A stretch of 64,000 nt of DNA from Streptomyces parvulus (GCF_014648855.1 NZ_BMRX01000001.1:434001-498000), one strand, 5' to 3'. Shown: positions 34,872 to 47,043, numbered from the stretch's first letter. The notes: generated by a model not told the origin, from the sequence alone. A program made the numbers and translations.

Positions 34872-35726
34872 TTGCCCACGGCTGACACCGCATTCGCACC
34901 GCTGCACGCCCTGCCCGTGCAGCCCTGCCCGACGCCCAGGACGCCGCCCTCGCATCCGCCGCCCGCCGCCGACCCGCCCTCGGCGACCCTCATCGGCTCC
35001 GTGCAGCGGGCGATGCGGCTCCTGGAGCGCGTCGCGGAACACGAGTACGGAGCCCCCGCCAAGCAGTTGGCCCGCGAGACCCGGCTGGCCCTCCCCACGG
35101 CGTACCACCTGCTGCGCACCCTGGTGCACGAGGGCTATCTGCGCCGGGAGAAGGGGCTGTTCTTCCTCGGCGAGGCGGCCGAGCGGCTGAGCAGCAGTGG
35201 AGCCGCGCAGAAACGTCGCAGCACGGTGGCCGACGCCCTCGCACGCGTGCGCGACGCGCTCGGCGCCCCCGTGTACTACGCCATGTACCGCGACGGCGAG
35301 ATCGAGGTCGTGGGCGTCTCCGACACCCCGGGCAACCCGGCGGTCGAGGAGTGGGCGGACTTCCGCGAGACCGGGCACGCCCACGCCGTCGGGCAGTGCC
35401 TGCTCTCGCAACTGGACGAGCACGCCCGGCGGGACCACCTCGACCGGTATCCGGTGCAGTCCCTCACGCCGTACACGGTGCGTGATGGCAATGCCCTGCT
35501 GAGGCGCCTGGAACGCACCCGCCGGACGGCTCCGGTGACCGAACGGCAGGCCTACGCCCTGGGTACGGTCTGCGCCGCGATCCCGATCAGCGTCGGCACC
35601 ACGGTGGCCACGATGGCCGTCTCCCTGCCCGTTCACCAGGCCGACCGCCTGCTGATCGCGGCGGAGCGGTTGCAGGACGAGGTGGGGCGTCTCCTGGGGT
35701 CACTCGCGCTCTCTATCAGTATCTGA
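34872..35726 (+). CDS. ssgR: IclR-family regulator SsgR, activator of ssgA
   Basis: IclR winged helix (IGSVQRAMRLLERVAEHEYGAPAKQLARETRLALPTAYHLLRTLVHEGYL) followed by the IclR effector domain with the conserved GHAHAVGQCLLSQLDEHARR. In S. coelicolor the protein encoded just before ssgA activates its transcription and is needed for sporulation. I start at TTG 34872, with GGGAG six bases upstream, giving 284 residues; a GTG at 35001, about 43 codons in, gives a protein of the length I remember for SsgR but lacks a good SD and cuts close to the HTH. Start uncertain, identity confident. Confidence 0.88.
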   Translation: MPTADTAFAPLHALPVQPCPTPRTPPSHPPPAADPPSATLIGSVQRAMRLLERVAEHEYGAPAKQLARETRLALPTAYHLLRTLVHEGYLRREKGLFFLGEAAERLSSSGAAQKRRSTVADALARVRDALGAPVYYAMYRDGEIEVVGVSDTPGNPAVEEWADFRETGHAHAVGQCLLSQLDEHARRDHLDRYPVQSLTPYTVRDGNALLRRLERTRRTAPVTERQAYALGTVCAAIPISVGTTVATMAVSLPVHQADRLLIAAERLQDEVGRLLGSLALSISI

Positions 35727-35825
35727 AAACTCACTCCTTGTGATCTGGTGTGTACGTTGAGCAAGATGCCAACCAGTGTCAGAGGTTTGATTCCCGGACA
35801 GTCGACGGCGAATGACGGGTGTGCG

Positions 35826-36263
35826 ATGGGCGAGTCCGTACAGGCAGAGGTCATGATGAGCTTTCTCGTGTCCGAGGAGCTGTCCTTCCGCATCCCGGTG
35901 GAGCTGCGCTACGCGACCTGTGATCCGTATGCCGTGCGCCTGACCTTCCACCTTCCCGGCGATGCGCCGGTGACCTGGGCCTTCGGGCGGGAGCTGCTGG
36001 TCGACGGGGTGGGCCGGCCGTGCGGCGACGGGGACGTGCGCATCGCGCCGGTCGAGCCGGAACCGCTCGCCGAGGTGCTGATCCGCCTCCAGGTCGGCGG
36101 CGACCAGGCTCTGTTCCGGTCCTCGGCGGCGCCCCTGGTGGCGTTCCTCGACCGCACCGACAAGCTGGTGCCCCTGGGCCAGGAGGGCGCGCTCGAGGAC
36201 TTCGACACCCACCTCGACGAGGCGCTGGACCGCATCCTGGCGGAGGAGCAGAGCGCCGGCTGA
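35826..36263 (+). CDS. ssgA: Sporulation and cell-division protein SsgA
   Basis: 145 residues, nearly identical to known SsgA: MGESVQAEVMMSFLVSEELS, FHLPGDAPVTWAFGRELLVDG, then ALDRILAEEQSAG at the C terminus. SsgA-like proteins occur only in sporulating actinomycetes; SsgA marks sites of septation and branching and helps SsgB bring FtsZ to sporulation septa. The start ATG 35826 is preceded by a weak SD (ACGGG). A 99-base spacer follows ssgR, where the SsgR-dependent promoter must lie. Confidence 0.96.
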   Translation: MGESVQAEVMMSFLVSEELSFRIPVELRYATCDPYAVRLTFHLPGDAPVTWAFGRELLVDGVGRPCGDGDVRIAPVEPEPLAEVLIRLQVGGDQALFRSSAAPLVAFLDRTDKLVPLGQEGALEDFDTHLDEALDRILAEEQSAG

Positions 36264-36314
36264 ACCGTTACGGCAGCCCCGCGGGCCGGGCGGGACGCCG
36301 GGCGCGGGGACGGG

Positions 36315-37811
36315 TCAGCGCTTGCGGCGCCGGCCTCGCCCGCCGCGTGCGGGGGCGGCCTCCCCGCCCGGAGCCGTCCCACCCGTTCCGGCGGGTGCCG
36401 CGGCCGTCCGGTCGGCCGAGACGACGAGAGCCGCGAGGGCCGTCGTGACCGGCACCGACGCCACCAGGCCGATCGAGCCGACCAGCGTGCGCACGATCTC
36501 CTCCGCGACCAGCTCGCTGTTGGCGACCGTCCCCACCCCGCTCTGCGCGATGGAGAACAGCAGGAGCAGCGGCAGCGCGGCGCCCGCGTAGGCGAGGACG
36601 AGCGTGTTGACTACCGAGGCGATGTGGTCGCGGCCGATGCGGATGCCCGCGCGGTACAGCCCCCGCCAGCCCATCGTGGGATTCGCCTCGTGGAGTTCCC
36701 ACACCGCCGAGGTCTGGGTGACCGTCACGTCGTCGAGGACACCGAGCGAACCGATGATGACTCCGGCGAGCAGCAGGCCGCTCATGTCGATCGACGGATA
36801 CAGCCCGTGGATGAGCCCGGTGTTGTCGTCCGTGTTGCCGGTCAGCGCCGCCCAGCCGATGAACAGTGAGCCGAGGACGCCGATCAGCAGCAGGGAGATC
36901 AGCGTGCCCAGCACGGCAACGGACGTGCGCGCCGACAGGCCGTGGCACAGATACAGCGCGATCAGCATGATGGCGCTGGACCCGATCACCGCGACGAGCA
37001 GCGGGTTCGACCCCTGCAGGATCGCGGGGAGGATGAAGAAGTTCAGCAGCAGGAAGCTGATGGCCAGCGAGATCAGCGCCATCAGGCCACGCAGCCGTCC
37101 GACGACCACCACGGCCACCGCGAAGATGCCGGCCAGCAGGGCCAGGGGGAGCCGGCGGTTGATGTCGGTCACCGAGTACTGGAGGTCCCGCGGAGCGGAG
37201 GGCTCGTAGGCGACCACGACCTTCTGGCCCTCGTGCAACTGCCGCGACTGGTCCGGCTGTACGACCTCCTGGAACGTACGGCCCTTGTCCTTGCCGCCGT
37301 CGACGCGGATCGTCGCCCGCTTGCAGTCGCCGTTCGCCTGCTGCACGGCGGACGAGCCCTCGGCGGTGGAGGTGTCACCGGTCGGCGTGGAGCCCGAGGC
37401 GTTGACGGACTGGCAGCTCAGTTCCTCCACCTTGGTCACGGTGGCCTGCTGGGTCTGCCGGTCGAAGCCGACGCCGGTGCGCTCGTGCGACGGTGCGCCG
37501 CCCGGCCACAGGACCGCGAGCCCGACCACGACCGCGGCGGCGAACGGGATCAGGATCGCGGCGATGACCTTCCGCAGATGCCGGGAGACGGGCGCGGCGG
37601 GGCCGTGGCTGTGCGAGTGCCCGTGACCGCCACCGCCGTGACCACTACCGCCGCCGTGACCACCACCGCCGTGGTGTCCGCCCCCCGGCCCGCTTCCATG
37701 GCCGCCACCGGGTCCGGCGCCGTGGCCGGCCTCGCGGCCGGTGCCCGCGTCGGAGTGCGGCCCGCGGCGGGGGTCGTGCGGTGGGAAGGGGGGATGCTGC
37801 GGTGTGGTCAC
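36315..37811 (-). CDS. YibE/F-family membrane transporter with His/Gly-rich N terminus
   Basis: 498 residues from GTG 37809-37811. Residues 1-75 are dominated by Gly and His (GGGHHGGGGHGGGSGHGGGGHGH and HSHSHG), a likely metal-binding or disordered cytoplasmic arm. One helix follows (78-102), then an extracellular domain with two cysteines (LSCQS, GDCKR), and seven hydrophobic helices forming the YibE/F unit (LLAGIFAVAVVVVGRLRGLMALISLAISF, GVLDDVTVTQTSAVWELHEANP). The family is proposed to be transporters, substrate unknown. It is convergent with ssgA and divergent from the TPP riboswitch and thiC. Confidence 0.88.
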   Translation of the reverse strand: MTTPQHPPFPPHDPRRGPHSDAGTGREAGHGAGPGGGHGSGPGGGHHGGGGHGGGSGHGGGGHGHSHSHGPAAPVSRHLRKVIAAILIPFAAAVVVGLAVLWPGGAPSHERTGVGFDRQTQQATVTKVEELSCQSVNASGSTPTGDTSTAEGSSAVQQANGDCKRATIRVDGGKDKGRTFQEVVQPDQSRQLHEGQKVVVAYEPSAPRDLQYSVTDINRRLPLALLAGIFAVAVVVVGRLRGLMALISLAISFLLLNFFILPAILQGSNPLLVAVIGSSAIMLIALYLCHGLSARTSVAVLGTLISLLLIGVLGSLFIGWAALTGNTDDNTGLIHGLYPSIDMSGLLLAGVIIGSLGVLDDVTVTQTSAVWELHEANPTMGWRGLYRAGIRIGRDHIASVVNTLVLAYAGAALPLLLLFSIAQSGVGTVANSELVAEEIVRTLVGSIGLVASVPVTTALAALVVSADRTAAAPAGTGGTAPGGEAAPARGGRGRRRKR

Positions 37812-37846
37812 CGACCGATCATCGCAAGAACAAGGGGGGCCCTCTG

Positions 37847-37874
37847 TTCACCGCGCCCGAATGGGCGCTAGCGT
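37847..37874 (+). promoter_or_regulatory. Candidate thiC promoter
   Basis: TTCACC (37847-37852), 16 bases, TAGCGT (37869-37874), just upstream of the riboswitch. Confidence 0.4.
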
Positions 37875-37884
37875 GGAGGCACCT

Positions 37885-39858
<1,974 letters not shown>

Positions 39859-39947
39859 CCCGTCGCGCGCCGCCTTGCGGTGGGGAGGGGGCGGACGGCC
39901 GGTCCGTCCTCTCCCCGCCGAGGGGCCCGGCTCGGCAGACTGGGGGC

Positions 39948-41363
<1,416 letters not shown>

Positions 41364-41387
41364 CGCGCCGCCCGCCCGGACCGGTGG

Positions 41388-42251
41388 CTATTCGGGCCGG
41401 TGTTCCGGACCCCCGAAGTCCGGGCTGCTGTAGTCCGGGCTGGAGTACCTCGGCCGGTGGCCGGTCCCGGCGCCGCCGTCGGGGCTGGTGAAACCGGGCC
41501 GGCCGTAGCCGAGGTGCGGCATGCGGCTGCTCGGGGCCGTCGGCCCCGCGCGGTGCAGGGCCGCCCCGCCCGGGTCCACGAGCGCCTCCCGCAGGAAGGG
41601 CAGGATGCCCCGTTCGAGCAGGGCGTCGTGCCAGGCGTCCCGGGCCCGCGCCACCTCCTCGTCGAGCAGTCCGTAGGAGCCGGACTCGGCGAAGGGGCGG
41701 TTGCGCAGCGCGGTGATCAGCAGTCCGACCCCGGCGACGAGGATCGCCACCGCGGTCAGGGCGCCGAACACCCATCCCGTCGTGAGCATGGTCCGCGCGA
41801 AGTCCTGCCCCGGATCCAGCATCTTCAGGATGTAGCCGACGAGCAGGAAGATCGCCGCGGCGGTGCCGGCCAGGACGGGTGCCAGGACGGCGACGACGGC
41901 GACGGCCCCCGCACCGGTCGCCTCGGCCACCTCCCCCATGGTGGCGGCCAGTCCCACCGCGCCCCTGCCCTGCTCCTCGGAGCCGGACTCGCGCGTGGCG
42001 GGCGACGCGGGGGACGACGCGGGATGGCGCAGCTCCTCGCGGACCTTCACGTAGTGCTGGTACTCGGTGGTGGCCGCGGCCGTTATCAGCGCGGTCGCGT
42101 TGAGTGCCATGGTGCGCAGTTGTTCGGAGTTGAGCCGCTGTCCGACAGCGGCCAGTTCCGGGCGGTGTGGTGCGGAGCGCAGCGCCTCGTCGAGGATCCG
42201 CTCGTACTCTTGGCGGTCCTCGTTCGACAGATGCTGCGGAACGCTGTTCAT
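41388..42251 (-). CDS. Membrane protein with two central TM helices, unknown function
   Basis: 287 residues from ATG 42249-42251, with GGGGGA SD six bases upstream. The N-terminal 95 residues are soluble and helical (LSNEDRQEYERILDEALRSAPHRPELAAVGQRL). Two or three hydrophobic helices follow (about 110-145 and 158-180: GAGAVAVVAVLAPVLAGTAAAIFLLVGYIL, TTGWVFGALTAVAILVAGVGLLITAL), and then a soluble tail ending in imperfect SSPDY/FSSPDFGG repeats. No motif recognised. It is convergent with the TerD-vWA gene, 24 bases apart. Confidence 0.85.
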   Translation of the reverse strand: MNSVPQHLSNEDRQEYERILDEALRSAPHRPELAAVGQRLNSEQLRTMALNATALITAAATTEYQHYVKVREELRHPASSPASPATRESGSEEQGRGAVGLAATMGEVAEATGAGAVAVVAVLAPVLAGTAAAIFLLVGYILKMLDPGQDFARTMLTTGWVFGALTAVAILVAGVGLLITALRNRPFAESGSYGLLDEEVARARDAWHDALLERGILPFLREALVDPGGAALHRAGPTAPSSRMPHLGYGRPGFTSPDGGAGTGHRPRYSSPDYSSPDFGGPEHRPE

Positions 42252-42439
42252 GTGCATCCCCCGATGCTCCGTAGGGCTTGGGGCTCGCATGCCAACGAGC
42301 CGTCGGGCAGAAACGGAGGGGAGCCTGCTACGGATAAGCCGATGGTAGAGCGGTGACCGTGCAGGGTGACAGGGGGTTTCCGGAAATTGGGTGCCGCACC
42401 GCACGGGTCGCCCCGCCGGAGCACCCGCCGGGTGAACGG

Positions 42440-43531
42440 TCAGACGTCCAGCGGAAGTTGCTGGACCAGCAGCTTTCCGGCCATGGTCACACCGCCGTCC
42501 ATGGCGATGGCCAGCCCGTCCGCGTAGACGTGGGGTCCCTCGACGGCCGTACGGGTGTCGTCCTCGCCGTCCTCGGAGCCGACCTCGCCCAGCAGATACG
42601 GGATGGGGCTGTGGCCGTGAACGATCCGGGTGCCGCCGTACGTATCCAGCAGTGAGCGCACGGCCTCGGCGCCGCCCTCGTCGCGGAAGGAGAAGCGCTT
42701 GGTGAACTTGCGGAACAGGTCCCAGACCTCCTCCGCGTCGTTGCGGGTGATCGTCTCGCGGACCGTGTCGTTGACCTCTTCGATGGAGCGGCCGTAGTCC
42801 AGGTAGGTGGTGGTGTCGGAGTGGACGAGGAGGTGGTCGTCGACCTCTTCGAGGGCGTCGAGCCGGGCCATCCACTGCAGGTGGTGGTCCTGGAGGCGGT
42901 CCATGTCGGTCTTCTGGCCGCCGTTCAGCAGCCAGGCCGCCTGGAAGGTCGCGGTGCCGGCGCCGGAGTTGACGGGCGTGTCGCCGAACCGCTTGGCGCC
43001 GAGCAGCAGCAGCTCGTGGTTGCCCATCAGCGCCTTGCAGTAGCCGCCGGCCGCCGCGGCCTCGGCGGACAGCCGCATCACCAGGTCGATGACGCCGATG
43101 CCGTCCGGGCCGCGGTCGGTGAAGTCGCCGAGGAACCACAGGCGTGAGGTGCCCGCGCACCACTGGCCGTCGGCGTCGACGAGGTTCTTCTCGCGCAGTG
43201 CGGCCAGCAGCTCGTCGAGGTAGCCGTGCACGTCGCCGACGACGAACAGGGGGCCCTGGCCGGTGACGGCCTGCCCCACCTGGAGCGGTTCGGGGTCGAC
43301 CGGCACCTGGACCGTGTCACCGCGCCGGATGACGGGCAGGTCGCGCTGGGTGGGCGTGTACCCCTCGGGGTAGGGCTCCTCGAAGCCCTCCTCGGAGCGC
43401 GGCGCGGGCTCGCCGGCCTGCGTGCCGGGGCCGGCGTACGGAGCGGTCTCGTGGACGTACGCGGGCACCCGGAAGTCGCGCACCGTCGCGGTCCGCTCCA
43501 CCTCGGGTCCCTGACCGGCCCCCTGAGTCAT
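42440..43531 (-). CDS. Calcineurin-type metallophosphoesterase (Ser/Thr phosphatase family)
   Basis: 363 residues. The metal-binding motifs are in order: GDVHGYLDEL, GDFTDRGPDG and GNHELLLL, then HSDTT and HGHSPIPY, so both metal sites look intact. The first 85 residues are a disordered Pro/Glu-rich leader. It hydrolyses phosphate esters, possibly on proteins or on bis-nucleoside polyphosphates. The ATG 43529-43531 has GGAGG five bases upstream. Confidence 0.88.
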   Translation of the reverse strand: MTQGAGQGPEVERTATVRDFRVPAYVHETAPYAGPGTQAGEPAPRSEEGFEEPYPEGYTPTQRDLPVIRRGDTVQVPVDPEPLQVGQAVTGQGPLFVVGDVHGYLDELLAALREKNLVDADGQWCAGTSRLWFLGDFTDRGPDGIGVIDLVMRLSAEAAAAGGYCKALMGNHELLLLGAKRFGDTPVNSGAGTATFQAAWLLNGGQKTDMDRLQDHHLQWMARLDALEEVDDHLLVHSDTTTYLDYGRSIEEVNDTVRETITRNDAEEVWDLFRKFTKRFSFRDEGGAEAVRSLLDTYGGTRIVHGHSPIPYLLGEVGSEDGEDDTRTAVEGPHVYADGLAIAMDGGVTMAGKLLVQQLPLDV

Positions 43532-43955
43532 CGACCCCTCCACCATCGCGCCGCATCTGCACCGCTTCGGACTGCCTGGTCGCAGCGGCCCGCGGTGTGT
43601 GGGCCCATCATAGGAATGCGGATCGCGCTGTGTGATGACCCAGGGGTGGTGAATCAGAACAGGACTCCGGTTCACCGCGGCTTTCGCCCCGATTGGTCCC
43701 GGCTTCGCCCGTCCGTCGACGCCCTCCGAGGGTGGTGCGAATGCGCCGGGTGTGGCGTTCGCCGCGTTCCGTGCGCCCCGTTGGCCGCATCCTCGCGCCC
43801 CCGGTGCGCCCTCACCGTGCCCCGGTTCGGACCGGCGCGCGCCCCACCGGCCGGGCCGTGCGTCGGCCCGACGCACGGGTTCCGCCCCGCGACGGCACCC
43901 GGCCCGCCTGCCCCGCACGCATCCCGGGCTCCCGGCGAGCGTCCAGTCCGCGCTG
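43532..43955. other. Intergenic region between the phosphoesterase and LacI genes
   Basis: 424 bases. A TATGAT -10-like box (read leftward, 43607-43612) could serve the phosphoesterase gene. The rest is uniformly very GC-rich, with long chance open frames on both strands that resemble no protein I know. I see no RNA gene. Confidence 0.55.
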
Positions 43956-45068
43956 CTAGTCGCTCTCCGGCGACCGGGGCGGGCTGACCGTCGTGCGGGG
44001 CGGCCGACGCTGCGAAGACGTGCGCACGATCAGTTCCGTCGGTATCACCTGCTCGACCGGCTGGTCCGAGTGCAGCCCCTCGATCGCGTCGATCAGCACC
44101 TGGATCACGGCCGTGCCGATGCGCCGGGGCTTGAGCGAGAGGGTGGTGATGGGCGGCTCGGTACTCGCGTACACGGTGGACTCGCTGCAGCAGACCAGCA
44201 GCAGGTCCTCGGGGACGCGCAGTCCGTAGCGGCGGGCGGCGGCGAGCAGGTCGGTGCCGTTCGGGTCGAAGAGGCCGTAGACGGCGTCCGGCCGGTCGGG
44301 GCGGGCCAGCAGCCGGTCCGCGGCGACCGCGCCGGCGCACGGGTCGTGGGCGGGGTAGGCCTCGTAGACGGGGTCCTGTCCGACGCGCTCGCACCAGCGC
44401 AGGTAGGCGGTGGTGGACAGATGCGTGTACGTGTCCGTCGTGGTGCCCGTGAGCAGGCCGATCCGGCGGGCGCCGGCGTCGGCGAGGTGGTCGAGGATGC
44501 CGAGGACGGCCGCCTCGTGGTCGTTGTCGACCCACGCCGTGACGGGGAGCGTGCCGGCCGGGCGGCCGTCGGAGACCACGGGTAAGCCCTGGCGGACCAG
44601 TTCGCTGACGACCGGGTCGTGGTCCGAGGGGTCGATGACGACGGTGCCGTCGAGCGCGACGTTGGACCACACGTCGTGGCGGGAGGTCGCCGGCAGGATC
44701 ACGAGCGCGTAGCCGCGGGCGAGCGCGGCCGAGGTGGCGGCGCGCGCCATCTCCGCGAAGTACGCGAACTCGGTGAAGGTGAAAGGTTCATCCCCGTACG
44801 TCGTCACGGTCAGGCCGATGAGTCCGGACTTGCCCGTGCGGAGCGTGCGGGCGGCGGCCGAGGGCCGGTAGCCCAGCCGGTCGGCGACCTCGCGGACGTG
44901 GCGGCGCGTGGCGTCCGGGAGTCTGCCCTTGCCGTTGAGTGCGTCGGAGACGGTAGTGATGGATACTCCGGCGGCGGCGGCCACGTCCCTGATGCCCGCC
45001 CGGCCCGGCCGGCTGCCTCGGCGTGAGGTTTCCGCGCGGCTCACCTGGTGCTTCCCTGCTGCTGTCAT
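43956..45068 (-). CDS. LacI-family transcriptional regulator
   Basis: 370 residues from ATG 45066-45068. The LacI HTH is GIRDVAAAAGVSITTVSDALNGKGRLPDATRRHVREVADRLGYRPSAAAR and the rest is a periplasmic-binding-protein fold (SGLIGLTV... to the C terminus) for a sugar-like effector. A TACTAT box (45078-45083, read leftward) stands ten bases before the ATG and no SD is present, so the mRNA is probably leaderless. No sugar transporter or glycosidase is adjacent, so the target is not evident. Confidence 0.92.
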   Translation of the reverse strand: MTAAGKHQVSRAETSRRGSRPGRAGIRDVAAAAGVSITTVSDALNGKGRLPDATRRHVREVADRLGYRPSAAARTLRTGKSGLIGLTVTTYGDEPFTFTEFAYFAEMARAATSAALARGYALVILPATSRHDVWSNVALDGTVVIDPSDHDPVVSELVRQGLPVVSDGRPAGTLPVTAWVDNDHEAAVLGILDHLADAGARRIGLLTGTTTDTYTHLSTTAYLRWCERVGQDPVYEAYPAHDPCAGAVAADRLLARPDRPDAVYGLFDPNGTDLLAAARRYGLRVPEDLLLVCCSESTVYASTEPPITTLSLKPRRIGTAVIQVLIDAIEGLHSDQPVEQVIPTELIVRTSSQRRPPRTTVSPPRSPESD

Positions 45069-45469
45069 GGCGAGCCGATAGTAGGGCTCATGGGGTGGGG
45101 TAGGGCGGACGCATATGCACGCGTTGACAGTCACGTTTCTGCAAGATCATTAACGTGGAACGGCCATGGAAAGCAAGCTAGTTGGGCCCCACCATCCCAG
45201 TACCTGGTGTGCCGACGAGTGAGGGCCTGCCATGGGGCGGATGTTGCGAAGAGGTCTCAACTCACCTGCACGGGGGATGCGCGCCACGGCGCGAGCCACC
45301 GGCGCGTAGATATATGTGCAGCGCGCCCCCCGATACGTGCGCCTTCGTGCCCTGATGCCCCTGTTGCCAGTGTGACGGAGGAGGTCCGGCCTCCCCTATA
45401 CGCAGTGGCGGCGAATCCTCATAAGGTGAGAAGTATTCGATGCCGGTGGTGGTCACGAGGAGGACTGCG
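45069..45469. other. 400-base LacI/hisC intergenic region with a strong promoter
   Basis: TTGACA (45124-45129) and TCATTA (45147-45152), 17 bases apart, form the best sigma70-type promoter in the window, directed rightward. hisC starts only 310 bases later, leaving either a long leader or a separate small RNA. The stretch contains a G-GAGG/CCTCC hairpin at about 45380 and a six-C run at about 45329, but no riboswitch I can name and no supported ORF. Confidence 0.5.
45124..45152 (+). promoter_or_regulatory. Vegetative-type promoter upstream of hisC
   Basis: TTGACA-17-TCATTA (or an 18-base spacer to CATTAA). Confidence 0.55.
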
Positions 45470-46549
45470 GTGAGCGAGACGAGCCCCAAGCTGCGCGCCG
45501 AGCTGGAGGGAATTCCCACCTACAAGCCGGGCAAGCCCGCCGCGGCCGACGGCCCGGTGGCCTACAAGCTGTCCTCCAACGAGAACCCCTATCCGCCCCT
45601 GCCGGGTGTCATGGAGACGGTGACGGCCGCCGCCGCCTCCTTCAACCGGTACCCGGACATGGCCTGTACGTCCCTGATGAACGAGTTGTCGGACCGCTTC
45701 GGTGTGCCGCTGGCCCACCTGGCCACCGGCACCGGGTCGGTCGGTGTGGCCCAGCAGCTGATCCAGGCGACCTCGGGCCCGGGCGACGAGGTGATCTACG
45801 CCTGGCGCTCCTTCGAGGCGTATCCGATCATCACCCAGATCAGCGGCGCGACGTCCGTGAAGGTGCCGCTGACCCCGGGTGACGTGCACGACCTGGACGC
45901 GATGGCGGACGCGATCACGGACCGGACCCGCCTGATCTTCGTCTGCAACCCCAACAACCCGACCGGCACGGTGGTGCGACGGGCGGAGCTGGAGCGCTTC
46001 CTCGACCGGGTGCCGAGCGATGTGCTCGTGGTCCTGGACGAGGCCTACCGCGAGTTCATCCGCGATCCCGAGGTGCCGGACGGCGTCGAGATCTACCGCA
46101 CGCGGCCCAACGTCTGCGTCCTGCGCACCTTCTCCAAGGCGTACGGCCTCGCGGGACTGCGGGTCGGGTTCGCGATCGCCCACGAGCCGGTGGCGGCCGC
46201 GCTGCGCAAGACGGCGGTGCCGTTCGGGGTCAGTCAGATCGCTCAGGAGGCGGCGATCGCCTCGCTGCGGGCCGAGGACGAGCTGATCGGCCGGGTCGGT
46301 TCGCTGGTGTGCGAGCGCACGCGCGTGGTCGACGCGCTGCGCGCACAGGGCTGGACGGTGCCGGAGACCCAGGCCAACTTCGTGTGGCTGCGGCTGGGGG
46401 AGAGCACGGTCGCCTTCGCCGAGGCCTGCGAGCAGGCCGGCGCGGTCGTCCGACCGTTCCCGGGCGAGGGTGTGCGGGTCACGGTCGGGGAGAGCGAGGC
46501 GAACGACATCTTCCTGAAGGTGTCGGAAGCGTTCCGCAAGGAGCTGTAG
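45470..46549 (+). CDS. Histidinol-phosphate / aromatic aminotransferase
   Basis: 359 residues from GTG 45470 with SD GGAGGA five bases upstream. A class I/II PLP aminotransferase of the HisC type: [46 protein letters not shown] and the PLP lysine in [15 protein letters not shown]. It lies outside the main his operon of Streptomyces, and such second copies often act on phenylalanine or tyrosine (Pat type), so I leave the symbol empty. It is convergent with the cyclophilin-like gene, one base apart. Confidence 0.9.
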   Translation: MSETSPKLRAELEGIPTYKPGKPAAADGPVAYKLSSNENPYPPLPGVMETVTAAAASFNRYPDMACTSLMNELSDRFGVPLAHLATGTGSVGVAQQLIQATSGPGDEVIYAWRSFEAYPIITQISGATSVKVPLTPGDVHDLDAMADAITDRTRLIFVCNPNNPTGTVVRRAELERFLDRVPSDVLVVLDEAYREFIRDPEVPDGVEIYRTRPNVCVLRTFSKAYGLAGLRVGFAIAHEPVAAALRKTAVPFGVSQIAQEAAIASLRAEDELIGRVGSLVCERTRVVDALRAQGWTVPETQANFVWLRLGESTVAFAEACEQAGAVVRPFPGEGVRVTVGESEANDIFLKVSEAFRKEL

Positions 46550-46550
46550 G

Positions 46551-46925
46551 TCAGGCGTCGACGCGCTCGACGCGTACGGGGTCGCCGTCGCGGACCGTCG
46601 CCAGCAGGCGAGGGTCCCCGTCGAGGCGGCCCATGACATTGCACGGACTCGCGAGGCGGCACTCGTCGCCCCGCGAGATCGGTGTCGGTCCGTAGGGGAG
46701 CGCCAGGGCATCCCCGTCGGTCCAGAAGGCGACCGTGCCCGGCTCGACGACCTGCCGGGCGTCCGTTTCACGTGAAACCGACATACCTGTGTCGAAGTAC
46801 ACCTCCTCGCCCCAGGTGTGGGCGGAGGCGGTGAGAGGCAGCGCCTTGAGCAGCGCCTGCGTGGTCGGGGTGTCGTCGAGGGTCGCGGTGAGGTGTCCCG
46901 CGGGCCATGAGATCCGTATCTGCAT
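46551..46925 (-). CDS. Cyclophilin-like fold protein (DUF369/TM1367-type)
   Basis: 124 residues: MQIRISWPAGHLTATLDDTPTTQALLKALPLTASAHTWGEEVYFDT, later GTVAFWTDGDALALPYGPTPIS. The pattern matches the small cyclophilin-like family, which has the cyclophilin barrel without proven isomerase activity. A perfect parS lies inside the coding sequence and encodes VSRET in the reading frame. A 7-bp inverted repeat stands right upstream of the start. It is divergent from cydA. Confidence 0.83.
   Translation of the reverse strand: MQIRISWPAGHLTATLDDTPTTQALLKALPLTASAHTWGEEVYFDTGMSVSRETDARQVVEPGTVAFWTDGDALALPYGPTPISRGDECRLASPCNVMGRLDGDPRLLATVRDGDPVRVERVDA
46765..46778. promoter_or_regulatory. parS: parS, perfect, inside a coding sequence
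   Basis: GTTTCACGTGAAAC within the cyclophilin-like gene, the only intragenic perfect copy away from a gene end. Confidence 0.93.
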
Positions 46926-46933
46926 GCCGCGGA

Positions 46934-46950
46934 TTCAACAATATGTTGAA
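46934..46950. promoter_or_regulatory. Operator-like inverted repeat
   Basis: TTCAACA, ATA, then TGTTGAA: perfect 7-bp arms in an AT-rich 17-base site, nine bases upstream of the cyclophilin-like start and 186 upstream of cydA. Confidence 0.5.
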
Positions 46951-46987
46951 GTTCCTGCCAAGGGGTTGACGTCACAGGGGACCCCCC

Positions 46988-47017
46988 TTCCATCGCCGAA
47001 AAGCGGTAGGTCATAAT
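46988..47017 (+). promoter_or_regulatory. cydA promoter
   Basis: TTCCAT (46988-46993), 18 bases, CATAAT (47012-47017). The Rex operator begins 10 bases after the -10 box. Confidence 0.45.
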
Positions 47018-47027
47018 TGCTTGTGAA

Positions 47028-47043
47028 TGTGAACGCGTTCACA
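47028..47043. promoter_or_regulatory. Rex operator (ROP)
   Basis: TGTGAACGCGTTCACA is a perfect palindrome and a match to the Streptomyces Rex consensus. Rex senses the NADH/NAD+ ratio and represses cydABCD in S. coelicolor. Located just downstream of the predicted transcription start. Confidence 0.92.

Noticed and set aside
43672..44670. Extra gene in the phosphoesterase/LacI spacer
   Set aside because: The frame is antisense-type low-complexity sequence overlapping the LacI gene on the same strand, with no SD or recognisable domain.
45320..45340. 6C RNA in the hisC upstream region
   Set aside because: Only one run of six cytosines is present and the paired stem-loops of 6C RNA are not recognisable.
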